Positions 33,806 to 43,360 of a stretch of DNA of 57,032 nucleotides are shown here, piece by piece. Positions within the stretch are counted from its first letter, which is position 1. Each line of letters opens with the position of its first letter. Source of the DNA: Bradyrhizobium sp. AT1 (lineage in GTDB: Bacteria > Pseudomonadota > Alphaproteobacteria > Rhizobiales > Xanthobacteraceae); NCBI RefSeq assembly GCF_001590795.1, contig NZ_JXDL01000001.1:2193947-2250978 (forward strand), given 5' to 3'. The translations under genes were made by a program, and so were the position numbers. The notes beneath the pieces were generated by a model. The model did not search any database. It was not told the origin of the DNA and saw only the letters and a list, made by a program, of their open reading frames with translations.

Positions 33806-35125
33806 TCATTCCCGTCCCTTGAGCCAGGCGAACATCGCCCGGGACAGCGCCTCGCGCAGATCTTCGCGCACGACCGCGTCGATCACCTCGCCGATGAAAG
33901 CCTGGATCAGCAGCGCTTCGGCTTCCCTTTCCGGAATGCCGCGCGCCATCAGATAGAATTTCAACTGGTCGTCCAGCGCGCCGGTGGTGGTGCCGTGGCC
34001 GCACTGGACGTCGTCTGCGAATATCTCGAGCTCGGGTTTGCAATTGGCGACAGCCTCGTCCGACAGGAGCAGGGCCCGCGCCATCATCCTGGCATCGGTC
34101 TGCTGCGCGCCCGGTCGCACGGTGATCCTGCCCTGGAACACGGCCCGCGCCTCGTCGTCGACCACGGCCTTGAACACTTCGCGGCTCTGCGACCCGGCGG
34201 CGACGTGGTCCAGGACGAGCGTGGTATCGGCGTGCTGGCGGCCGGAGAGGAGACTGGCCTGATGCACGCTGGCTGTGGTCCCCTCGCCCGCGACCTTCAG
34301 GAAGATCTGGTTGCGCACCACCGCGCCGCCGGCCGCGAAGCCGAATTCGCGGTAGTCCGCGCCGGCTCCAATCGAGGCCTCCAGCGTGGCGATATGCAGC
34401 GCCGCCGTACCTTCACCGGTGATCTTGATGTGGTCGAGGCGAGCCTTGTCAGCGATGTTGATTTGCAACGCCGCGTTGACCTGATAGTCGGATTGATCCG
34501 GGCCTTCATGCGTCTCGACCAACGTGAGCGCGGCCGCGCTGCCGAGCTCCAGTCGCGATCGAGTGAACATCGCGGCGGGCACGGTGCCGGTCGTCACAAA
34601 GACAAGATGGATCGCCCGTTCGACGGCGACATCAGCGGCAACTGTGATCACGACGCCGTCGGCGGCGAGTGCGGTGTTGAGCGCTGCGGCCGGATCGGTC
34701 CCGGCCATCTCGAGCGGTAGAACCATCTCGTCCGCGCTCAGCGCCTCGGCGGTCGCGCGAATCCTGACCCCGGATTCGAGACCGGCAAGATCGGAGAGTT
34801 CCGGCACGAAGGCGCCGTCGACGATCAGGAGCCGGCGCAAGTCGAGGCCGGCGAAGACCGCGCCGGCGTTGCGGGCAGCGGTCCAAGCGTCCGCGTCGGG
34901 GCGCGGCGCCAACGCCTTGGCATCGCGTACCAAACGCCGCAGGTCGGTATACTTCCAGGCCTCGACGCGGGAGTTCGGTAGCCCCTGCGCCACGAAGCGG
35001 TCGAAAGCATCGCGCCGGACAGCCTCGATATCTCGGCCACCAGGCAAGCTCTGCCGTACGGCCGCGAACAGATCGGCGAACCCGATCTCGGCGGCGGTCT
35101 TCACGGGGCGGATCTCGGCATTCAT
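33806..35125 (-). CDS. sufD: Fe-S scaffold complex subunit SufD
   Basis: The 439-residue protein has the SufD/SufB-type beta-helix core and a C-terminal signature PELEIFADDVQCGHGTTTG followed by YLMARGIPEREAEALLIQAF. It works in the SufBC2D scaffold. It starts 3 bases before the end region of sufC's neighbour and is tightly packed in sufBCDS. Confidence 0.95.
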   Translation of the reverse strand: MNAEIRPVKTAAEIGFADLFAAVRQSLPGGRDIEAVRRDAFDRFVAQGLPNSRVEAWKYTDLRRLVRDAKALAPRPDADAWTAARNAGAVFAGLDLRRLLIVDGAFVPELSDLAGLESGVRIRATAEALSADEMVLPLEMAGTDPAAALNTALAADGVVITVAADVAVERAIHLVFVTTGTVPAAMFTRSRLELGSAAALTLVETHEGPDQSDYQVNAALQINIADKARLDHIKITGEGTAALHIATLEASIGAGADYREFGFAAGGAVVRNQIFLKVAGEGTTASVHQASLLSGRQHADTTLVLDHVAAGSQSREVFKAVVDDEARAVFQGRITVRPGAQQTDARMMARALLLSDEAVANCKPELEIFADDVQCGHGTTTGALDDQLKFYLMARGIPEREAEALLIQAFIGEVIDAVVREDLREALSRAMFAWLKGRE

Positions 35126-35128
35126 GGG

Positions 35129-35887
35129 TCAGGCCGCTTCGTTCTGATATTGCGCGTAGCCGGTCGCTTCCAGTTCGAGCGCAAGCTCCTTGCCCCCGGT
35201 CTTCACGATGCGGCCTGCCGACAGCACGTGCACGACATCGGGTACAATGTAGTCGAGCAGTCTCTGGTAGTGCGTGATGACGATCATGCCGCGATCCGAG
35301 GCACGCAGGCGATTGACGCCGTCGGCGACGATGCGTAGCGCGTCGATGTCGAGGCCGGAATCGGTCTCGTCCAGCACGCAGAGTTTTGGTTCCAGCAGCG
35401 CCATCTGCAGCGTCTCGTTACGCTTCTTCTCGCCGCCGGAGAAGCCGACATTGAGCGGGCGCTTCAACATCTCGGGGTCGATGTTGAGCTGCTTGGCGAG
35501 CTCGCGCACCCGCTTCAGCACGTCAGGCGACGACAGCTCTTCCTCGCCACGCTTCCTGCGTTGGGCATTCAGCGCCGTGCGCAGGAATGTCAGCGTGGCG
35601 ACACCGGGGATTTCGAGCGGATATTGAAAGGCCAGGAACAGCCCCTTGGCGGCGCGCTCGTCGGGATCCATGGCCAGCAGATCCTCACCGTTGAAGAGCA
35701 CCTCGCCGCCGGTGATCTCGTAGCCCGGCTTGCCGGAGAGGACATAGGACAGCGTCGATTTGCCGGCACCGTTCGGGCCCATGATCGCATGAATCTCGCC
35801 CTTGTTTACGGTGAGATCGAGCCCGTTCAAGATCTGGCGACCGTCGATCTCGGCCTTCAGTCCACGAATCTCCAGGAGCGCCGTCAT
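35129..35887 (-). CDS. sufC: Fe-S assembly ATPase SufC
   Basis: The 252-residue ABC ATPase has the Walker A GPNGAGKST, the signature FSGGEKKRNE and the Walker B CVLDETDSGLD. It powers the SufBCD scaffold. The ATG at 35887 was chosen with GGAG 7 bases upstream; the ATG at 35890 directly before it is possible. Confidence 0.97.
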   Translation of the reverse strand: MTALLEIRGLKAEIDGRQILNGLDLTVNKGEIHAIMGPNGAGKSTLSYVLSGKPGYEITGGEVLFNGEDLLAMDPDERAAKGLFLAFQYPLEIPGVATLTFLRTALNAQRRKRGEEELSSPDVLKRVRELAKQLNIDPEMLKRPLNVGFSGGEKKRNETLQMALLEPKLCVLDETDSGLDIDALRIVADGVNRLRASDRGMIVITHYQRLLDYIVPDVVHVLSAGRIVKTGGKELALELEATGYAQYQNEAA

Positions 35888-35921
35888 CATACTTCTCCTT
35901 GCTTGCTGGGTCCGACGATCA

Positions 35922-37418
35922 TCATCCGACACTTCCTTCAAGCGAGATCGAGATCAGCTTCTGCGCTTCCACCGCGAATTCCATCGGCAGCTGCTGCAGC
36001 ACGTCCTTGACGAAGCCGTTGACGACGAGGCCGACCGCCTCTTCCTGGGAGAGGCCGCGCTGGATGCAGTAGAACAGCACGTCCTCGGAGATCTTCGAGG
36101 TCGTCGCCTCGTGCTCGAACGTCGCCGAGGAGTTCTTGGCCTCGATGTACGGAACGGTGTGCGCGCCGCATTTGTCGCCGATCAGCAGCGAGTCGCAGGC
36201 GGTGAAGTTGCGCGCGCCGGTCGCCTTCCGATGCGCGGTGACGAGACCGCGATAGGTGTTCTGCGACTTGCCGGCGGCGATGCCCTTGGAGATGATGCGG
36301 CTCGACGTGTTCTTGCCGAGATGGATCATCTTGGTGCCCGAGTCGACCTGCTGGAAGCCGTTCGAGATCGCGATCGAGTAGAACTCGCCACGGGAATTGT
36401 CCCCGCGCAGGATGCAGCTCGGATATTTCCAGGTGATCGCCGAACCCGTCTCGACCTGGGTCCAGGAGATCTTGGAATTGTTGCCGCGGCAGTCGCCACG
36501 CTTGGTGACGAAATTGTAGATGCCGCCCTTGCCCTCGGAATTGCCCGGGTACCAGTTCTGCACCGTCGAATATTTGATCTCGGCATCGTCATGGGCGACG
36601 AGCTCGACCACGGCCGCATGCAGCTGGTTCTCGTCGCGCTGCGGCGCGGTGCAGCCTTCGAGATAGGAGACGTAGGCGCCCTTGTCGGCGATGATCAGCG
36701 TGCGCTCGAACTGGCCGGTGTTGCGCTCGTTGATGCGGAAATAGGTCGACAGCTCCATCGGGCAACGCACGCCCGGCGGCACGTAGACGAACGAGCCGTC
36801 CGAGAACACCGCCGAGTTCAACGTCGCATAGAAATTGTCGGAGGTCGGAACCACCGATCCCAGATATTTTTGCACCAGCTCGGGATGCTCGCGGATCGCT
36901 TCCGAGATCGGCATGAAGATCACGCCTGCCTTCTTCAGCTCCGCCTTGAAGGTGGTCGCAACCGAGACCGAATCGAAGACCGCATCGACCGCGATCTTGC
37001 GGCGCGCCGGATCTTCCTCGCCCACCTTGGGCTCGACGCCCTCGAGCATGGCGACTTCCCGCAAGGGGATGCCGAGCTTCTCGTAGGTCTTCAGGATCTC
37101 CGGATCGATCTCGTCGAGCGAGGTGACCGTCTTCTTCGGCTTCGGCGCGGCGTAATAATACAGGTCCTGGAAGTCGATCTTGGGATAGTCGACGCGGGCC
37201 CAGGTCGGCTCCTGCATGGTCAGCCAGCGCCGATAGGCCTCCAGCCGCCACTGCAGCATCCAGGCGGGCTCGTTCTTCTTCTCGGAGATGAACTTGACGG
37301 TCTCTTCCGACAACCCCTTGGGGGCCTTGTCGGACTCGATCAGGGTTTCAAACCCATAACGATACTGGTCGACGTCGATGCCGCGAACCCGCTCGATGGT
37401 CTCCTGGACTGCCGCCAT
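35922..37418 (-). CDS. sufB: Fe-S scaffold subunit SufB
   Basis: The 498-residue protein has [19 protein letters not shown], a conserved SufB block, and [16 protein letters not shown]. It is the scaffold on which clusters are built with SufC and SufD. It is the second gene of the operon after a ferredoxin. Its dedicated -24/-12 promoter makes this SUF operon part of the nif regulon. Confidence 0.97.
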   Translation of the reverse strand: MAAVQETIERVRGIDVDQYRYGFETLIESDKAPKGLSEETVKFISEKKNEPAWMLQWRLEAYRRWLTMQEPTWARVDYPKIDFQDLYYYAAPKPKKTVTSLDEIDPEILKTYEKLGIPLREVAMLEGVEPKVGEEDPARRKIAVDAVFDSVSVATTFKAELKKAGVIFMPISEAIREHPELVQKYLGSVVPTSDNFYATLNSAVFSDGSFVYVPPGVRCPMELSTYFRINERNTGQFERTLIIADKGAYVSYLEGCTAPQRDENQLHAAVVELVAHDDAEIKYSTVQNWYPGNSEGKGGIYNFVTKRGDCRGNNSKISWTQVETGSAITWKYPSCILRGDNSRGEFYSIAISNGFQQVDSGTKMIHLGKNTSSRIISKGIAAGKSQNTYRGLVTAHRKATGARNFTACDSLLIGDKCGAHTVPYIEAKNSSATFEHEATTSKISEDVLFYCIQRGLSQEEAVGLVVNGFVKDVLQQLPMEFAVEAQKLISISLEGSVG

Positions 37419-37470
37419 CTATCGCCTCGCTTGCACAATTGACCTCGGAGCCTGCTGCATCGGTCCACCC

Positions 37471-37665
37471 TCACGCCGGGATGCAGGTGTCGGGGACCGG
37501 ACAGACCACCGCGCATTGCGCCGTGTCGAAATGCCCCTCGCACTCGGTGCACTTCTTCGGATCGATTACGTACATGTCGCGCTTGAGGCTGATCGCGGCG
37601 TTCGGGCACTCGAACTCACACGCACCGCAAACCGTACATTGCGAGGCGACGATCTTGTAGGCCAT
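37471..37665 (-). CDS. 2[4Fe-4S] ferredoxin, FdxN-like, ahead of sufB
   Basis: The 64-residue ferredoxin has C10-x2-C13-x2-C16-x3-C20 and C39-x2-C42-x8-C51-x3-C55 plus C61, the same nine positions as FdxN at 15903-16127. It probably donates electrons to nitrogenase or to cluster assembly by SUF. The ATG at 37665 opens [10 protein letters not shown]. It is the first gene of the suf operon. Confidence 0.94.
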   Translation of the reverse strand: MAYKIVASQCTVCGACEFECPNAAISLKRDMYVIDPKKCTECEGHFDTAQCAVVCPVPDTCIPA

Positions 37666-37709
37666 GTTGTTCGACTCCTTGAATGGGCGATGCCGTCGGA
37701 CATCTCTCT

Positions 37710-37724
37710 TCAAGCGTCGTGCCA
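37710..37724 (-). promoter_or_regulatory. Sigma-54 promoter of the ferredoxin-sufBCDS operon
   Basis: The minus strand reads TGGCACG-ACGC-TTGA. The -24 half is perfect; the -12 half has TTGA in place of TTGC, the same variant as at 22491-22505. Confidence 0.75.
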
Positions 37725-37769
37725 ATCGTGAAGCGTTGGAAACTCAACGATAATTTGCCCGGAACCGGT

Positions 37770-37804
37770 TGTCGTGGCCCCGACAGCATGTCGCATCTGC
37801 GACA
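37770..37804. promoter_or_regulatory. Two NifA sites of the suf operon
   Basis: Perfect TGT-N10-ACA sites occupy 37770-37785 (TGT-CGTGGCCCCG-ACA) and 37789-37804 (TGT-CGCATCTGCG-ACA), 45 and 64 bases upstream of the promoter and just after the nifA stop. Confidence 0.85.
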
Positions 37805-37811
37805 GTCGCCG

Positions 37812-39548
<1,737 letters not shown>

Positions 39549-39749
39549 GACGGACTCTCCGTTGCCTGTTACATCCTCCCGGCGGCCTTCTTTGGAATTT
39601 TTCGTATTCTGATTCATGTCGTGTCGGGAGTCGCGCTCAACTTGTCAGCATCGCTGCAAAAAGATTCCGTCGCACTTGCACGCTTTGTGATCCGTTTCGC
39701 GGAATTTGCCGTCCGAATGGGCGTCACGCGCCAAAGTGGGATTACCGCA

Positions 39750-39763
39750 TTGATCCAGCGCAA
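39750..39763. promoter_or_regulatory. Possible FixK/FNR box between fixR and nifA
   Basis: The sequence TTGATCCAGCGCAA fits the FixK2 consensus TTG(A/C)-N6-(T/G)CAA. It lies about 202 bases before the nifA ATG in the 255-base spacer 39549-39803, which holds no other feature that I can see. A chance match cannot be excluded. Confidence 0.4.
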
Positions 39764-39803
39764 ATCGGCAAAGTTTCTTCTGCGATCGGCGCCTGCCGTT
39801 TGA

Positions 39804-40643
39804 TCACACGTGCTGCCCTCCGTTGATCGGTACTTCCGCACCTGTGACGTAGCTGGCTGCATCCGAGCACAGGAAGAAAATCACCTTGGCGACCTCGTCG
39901 GGCGTACCGACACGGTGCAGCGGGATGATCGGCGCCAGTTGGGCCTCGGTCTCCGGCGAGAGGATATCGGTCTTGATCTCGCCGGGCGCAATCGCATTGA
40001 CGCGAATTCCGAACGGCGCGTAATCGTGCGCCATCTCGCGGGTGAGACACGCGAGCGCGGCTTTCGACGTCGCATAGGCGGTGCCGGCAAACGGATGTAC
40101 CCGCGAACCTACGATCGAGGTGACGTTGACGATCGAACCGGTGGCCCGCTTCAATTCCTCCACCAAACCCTGCGCGAACAGGATCGGCGCGAGCAGATTG
40201 ACGTGGAAAACGCTCATCCAGGTTTCCACCGGCGTCGTCAGCGAATTCAGCCGCGAGCCGTTGGCGGCCTTGGGCGAAATGCCGGCATTGTTGATCAACG
40301 CGTGCAGTGGTCCACCGTCGAGCCGCTCCTTGATCTCGGCGACCGCGCGCGGTAGGGCGCGCTGGTCACTCAATTCGACCTGCACATGATTGTCCGTCCC
40401 CGAATCCCACGGACAGCGCTCGCCATCGAAGGCCTGCCGGGAGCAGGTGATGATCCGCCAGCCGGACTCGGAAAACAGTTTTCCCGTCGCATGGCCGATA
40501 CCGCGCGACGCGCCGGTCAGCACCAGCGTCTTCCGTTCGCCGCCTGGCGCGCGCGCTTTGTCGCCGTGAAACGGGCACAGGGCAACGTCGAGCGCAGACG
40601 CACCATCCGGCGCAGCATCGCGATCCAGCAGATCGAGCGTCAC
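39804..40643 (-). CDS. fixR: FixR, short-chain dehydrogenase-like protein
   Basis: The 279-residue protein has the SDR cofactor motif TGASRGIG, the NNAG motif and the catalytic Tyr-x3-Lys in YATSK. FixR precedes nifA in Bradyrhizobium and shares its operon; its substrate is unknown and loss has little reported effect. The start is a GTG at 40643 with GAGGAG 5 bases upstream. The N-terminal 35 residues before the domain are extra. Confidence 0.94.
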   Translation of the reverse strand: MTLDLLDRDAAPDGASALDVALCPFHGDKARAPGGERKTLVLTGASRGIGHATGKLFSESGWRIITCSRQAFDGERCPWDSGTDNHVQVELSDQRALPRAVAEIKERLDGGPLHALINNAGISPKAANGSRLNSLTTPVETWMSVFHVNLLAPILFAQGLVEELKRATGSIVNVTSIVGSRVHPFAGTAYATSKAALACLTREMAHDYAPFGIRVNAIAPGEIKTDILSPETEAQLAPIIPLHRVGTPDEVAKVIFFLCSDAASYVTGAEVPINGGQHV

Positions 40644-40699
40644 GTCAGCTCCTCACTGCGTCCGATCGGACGCCCGACAATTACGACGGGACCAACTTT

Positions 40700-40714
40700 G
40701 CAGGATTTGGGCCA
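40700..40714 (-). promoter_or_regulatory. Sigma-54 promoter of fixR-nifA
   Basis: The minus strand reads TGGCCCA-AATC-CTGC with GG-N10-GC kept, about 56 bases before fixR. A -24/-12 promoter here fits the known autoregulated fixR-nifA promoter of B. japonicum. Confidence 0.72.
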
Positions 40715-40746
40715 CGCACCCAATCGTTGCGCTTTTGCCTGCTTGA

Positions 40747-40762
40747 TGTCGGCTTCTCGACA
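40747..40762. promoter_or_regulatory. NifA site between fixR and the YqeB-like gene
   Basis: A perfect TGT-CGGCTTCTCG-ACA lies 33 bases from the fixR promoter and 109 bases from the plus-strand promoter at 40871. Confidence 0.82.
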
Positions 40763-40870
40763 CGATGGAAGGTTTGCAACACGTTCGCGTGCGCTTTCGG
40801 ACCAGATGGACGCGCGACGGCTTCGTGAATGTTGATCGGCAGTTGAGAGCTCTTTTTCAATCGTTCCAAA

Positions 40871-40916
40871 TGGCCCGGCTCTTGCTCTTCCTGTTCCGGG
40901 CCGGCTCGCGCCTTGC
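40871..40916 (+). promoter_or_regulatory. Two tandem sigma-54 promoters of the YqeB-like gene
   Basis: TGGCCCG-GCTC-TTGC at 40871-40885 and CGGCTCG-CGCC-TTGC at 40902-40916 both keep GG-N10-GC and TTGC. They are 31 bases apart, about three helical turns, and both fall before the ATG at 40946. Confidence 0.78.
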
Positions 40917-40945
40917 TGCACATTTCTCTGCAACCGTGGTTTCAA

Positions 40946-41782
40946 ATGTCTCAGCCGAACGACCAACGACTCTTTGCTGTCATCCTCGGCACCAACGAGA
41001 TCGCCTCCGCGATCGGAATCCAGCTCGTCCGCGCAGGATATTGTGTGGTGCTGTCGCACGATCCCGATCCACCGGTGATCCGGCGCAAGATGGCCTTTCA
41101 CGACGCGCTCTACACCGACACCGCCCGGCTCGAGGAGTTCGTGGCGGAACGCGTGGACGATAGCATACAGGTCTATCAGACACTGGGCGGGCCGCCGCGG
41201 ATCCTGGTAACCTGGCTCGGCCTGCTCGACCTGCTTCCGGTCCGCCACATCGACCTGCTGATCGACGCGCGTCTGCAGAAGCGCCGGATCACGCCTGACC
41301 TCAGGCGGCTCGCTCGGCTGACGATCGGGCTCGGCCCCGGCTTCGCCTCAACCTCCAATTGCGACGTTGCGGTGGAGACCCGGCCCGGCAAGATCGGGCC
41401 CCTTGCCGACACGCGCTGGACGGACGCGGCCGACGGCGTCGCGAGTTCGCTGGGCGAAGTCGGCGCGGAGCGCTTCGTCTACTCGCAATTTTCGGGACGC
41501 TGGCACACGCCGATCGAGATCGGCGCCCGCGTCTACCGGGACCTCGTCCTCGGCCATCTCTCCGGCGTTCCGGTGCTCGCGCCGCGGGACGGTATCCTGC
41601 GCGGCATCGTCCGCGACGGCAGCGAAGTTCCGGCCGGCGTCAAGTTACTAGAGATCGACCCGCGCGGCCGCGACGCCCAGTGGACCGGAACGGACAAGCG
41701 CGGCCGTGCGATCGCCAACGCCACCATCGCCGCCGTCAGGCTCCATGCCGCGCGACGCACCACGCAGCGGAATCCGGCATGA
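40946..41782 (+). CDS. YqeB/EF2563-type protein (molybdenum hydroxylase accessory family)
   Basis: The 278-residue protein has a Rossmann-like start (FAVILGTNEIASAIGIQLVRAGYCVVLSHDPDP), a RRKMAFHDALY block, LLIDARLQKR, IGLGPGF and VETRPGKIG, then a C-terminal segment with VLAPRDGILRGIVRDGSEV. This order matches the YqeB family linked to molybdenum hydroxylase maturation. Under a NifA promoter it may instead handle Mo or a Mo-sulfur intermediate for nitrogenase. The start at 40946 has a poor ribosome site. Confidence 0.83.
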   Translation: MSQPNDQRLFAVILGTNEIASAIGIQLVRAGYCVVLSHDPDPPVIRRKMAFHDALYTDTARLEEFVAERVDDSIQVYQTLGGPPRILVTWLGLLDLLPVRHIDLLIDARLQKRRITPDLRRLARLTIGLGPGFASTSNCDVAVETRPGKIGPLADTRWTDAADGVASSLGEVGAERFVYSQFSGRWHTPIEIGARVYRDLVLGHLSGVPVLAPRDGILRGIVRDGSEVPAGVKLLEIDPRGRDAQWTGTDKRGRAIANATIAAVRLHAARRTTQRNPA

Positions 41783-42039
41783 TCGTCTGCTCCTGCAACA
41801 TCATCAGCGATCACGACATCAGGGGCGCGGTTGTCGCGACGGATGATGCACTGTTTTCGCCTGCCCAGGTCTACGACTGCCTGGGATGCACCGTCAGGTG
41901 CGGACGATGCTCGCAATCCGTAAGACGGATCATCGAGGAGTTACCGCCTCGTGGAGGGCGATGCACGAAGCAACCAAACGCAGACACGCTGATATCGAAC
42001 TCCTCAGTCGTCCTGGCTATGATCGATTCTCGGATGTAG
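41779..42039 (+). CDS. BFD-like [2Fe-2S] ferredoxin
   Basis: The 86-residue protein has CSC (C4, C6) and CLGCTVRCGRC (C34, C37, C41, C44), the layout of bacterioferritin-associated ferredoxin. BFD reduces the bacterioferritin core to release iron. Its ATG overlaps the YqeB-like stop by 4 bases. The C-terminal 40 residues beyond the domain are low in conservation. It may supply iron for nitrogenase or electrons to the YqeB-like protein. Confidence 0.88.
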   Translation: MIVCSCNIISDHDIRGAVVATDDALFSPAQVYDCLGCTVRCGRCSQSVRRIIEELPPRGGRCTKQPNADTLISNSSVVLAMIDSRM

Positions 42040-42043
42040 ACGG

Positions 42044-42066
42044 GTCGAGCGAGAGAGAAGCTCGAC
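42044..42066. terminator. Hairpin at the border of the nif island
   Basis: A 7-bp inverted repeat (GTCGAGC with GCTCGAC) and a 9-base purine loop lie between the convergent BFD and hydrolase genes. No U-run follows. It could end both transcripts. Confidence 0.4.
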
Positions 42067-42096
42067 AGGGAGGCGGTGCGTGGTCCCCTCGCCGCC

Positions 42097-42906
42097 CTAG
42101 GAATGAGCAGGCCCGGACGGCGCCACATCCAAGCGGACCGCGATCCCGTCCAGATCCGGGCTAGGCGCGGGATAAAGTATCATGACGAGCGGATCGTGAC
42201 CTGGAACGATGTGGTCCGCATTGGGCGCCGCGGCGCGCAGCTTGTCGAACCCCACCAGCATGTCGCCGACATGAAATGCCGTCGTGAACGGACGCTCGCT
42301 GGTCATGTTCTCGTAGAAATGACTGACGTCGGAGGCGAGCACGACCGGGCCGCGGCGCGTGCTGACGCGGACAAATTGAAGGCCGGCGGAGTGTCCGCCG
42401 GCAGCATGGACCGTCAGCCCGGGCGCAATCTCGGCGTCGCCGTCGTAGAACAGCACGCGGCGCGCGTAGTTCAGCCGCACGATCCCGCAGACGTCCTCGA
42501 CCTCGAAGGAATGCGACAGCCGCGGATAATGCATATATCGACCGGTGGCATAGGCGAGCTCGCGCTCCTGGAGATGAAAACGCGCGTTGGGAAACCGGTC
42601 GAAATTGCCGGCATGGTCGTAGTGCAGATGCGTGAGAATGACGTCCTTGACATCGGCGACGTCGACATCAAACGCAGCAAGCGTCTCCACCGGGCAGCGC
42701 AGGAAATTCCGCCTGCGCTGCCTGGCGACTTCCGCGTTGAAACCGGTGTCGATGACGAAGGTGCGCCCGCCTCCCCGCGCCAGCCACATGAAATAGTCCA
42801 TCGGCATCGGCCCGTCATGCGGGTCGCCGCCGATGAAGTGCTCGCTTCGCTGCGCTTCCCGCGTGGCGTAGCGGATTGCGAAGAGCTCGTATTCCGGGGT
42901 GGCCAT
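42097..42906 (-). CDS. Metallo-beta-lactamase-fold lactonase-like hydrolase
   Basis: The 269-residue protein has the dinuclear-zinc motif THLHYDHAGN (H93, H95, D97, H98), a later GGHSAG and SDVSHFY and a final PGHD. This layout is shared with acyl-homoserine lactonases and related lactone hydrolases. It is the last gene of a leftward operon after a carboxymuconolactone-decarboxylase-like gene and an MmgE/PrpD gene, so a lactone intermediate of a catabolic path is a plausible substrate. The ATG at 42906 is used; a TTG 4 codons earlier is possible. Confidence 0.85.
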   Translation of the reverse strand: MATPEYELFAIRYATREAQRSEHFIGGDPHDGPMPMDYFMWLARGGGRTFVIDTGFNAEVARQRRRNFLRCPVETLAAFDVDVADVKDVILTHLHYDHAGNFDRFPNARFHLQERELAYATGRYMHYPRLSHSFEVEDVCGIVRLNYARRVLFYDGDAEIAPGLTVHAAGGHSAGLQFVRVSTRRGPVVLASDVSHFYENMTSERPFTTAFHVGDMLVGFDKLRAAAPNADHIVPGHDPLVMILYPAPSPDLDGIAVRLDVAPSGPAHS

Positions 42907-42928
42907 TGCCTCTTCCAATCCAGCGCGC

Positions 42929-43318
42929 TCAGGAGCCGGCCGCGTCGACCTCGTTGAATGCCTCGCGCGCGTTGCGGAAGGCGTCGATGCCGGCGGGCAC
43001 GCCGCAATAGACGGCGACCTGGAGCAGGATCTCCTTGATCTCCTCCTTGGTCAGACCGTTCTTCAAGGCGCCCTTGACGTGCAGCTTCAGCTCGTGCGGC
43101 CGGTTCAGCGCGCCGAGCATCGCCAGATTGACGATCGAACGCGTGCGCCGGTCGACGCCGGGCCGCGTCCACAAGGCGCCCCAGCAGAACTCGGTCGACC
43201 ATTCCGCCATGGTGCGCGTGAAGTCGTCGGCACCGGCGATGGACTTGTTGACGTAATCCTCGCCGAGCACTTCCTTGCGAACCTTGAGGCCCTTGTCGAA
43301 CAGTTCGGTCTTGCTCAT
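42929..43318 (-). CDS. Carboxymuconolactone-decarboxylase-family protein
   Basis: The 129-residue protein has the PcaC-type core: SIVNLAMLGALNRPHELKLHVKGALKNGLTKEEIKEIL, then VAVYCGVPAGIDAFRNA. Members decarboxylate gamma-carboxymuconolactone or act as related hydrolases and AhpD-like proteins. It is a paralogue of 53303-53683. AAAGGGACG precedes the ATG. Confidence 0.9.
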   Translation of the reverse strand: MSKTELFDKGLKVRKEVLGEDYVNKSIAGADDFTRTMAEWSTEFCWGALWTRPGVDRRTRSIVNLAMLGALNRPHELKLHVKGALKNGLTKEEIKEILLQVAVYCGVPAGIDAFRNAREAFNEVDAAGS

Positions 43319-43360
43319 GATCGTCCCTTTCAGGTCTTGAGAGAGTTGAGTTGGAGTTGA

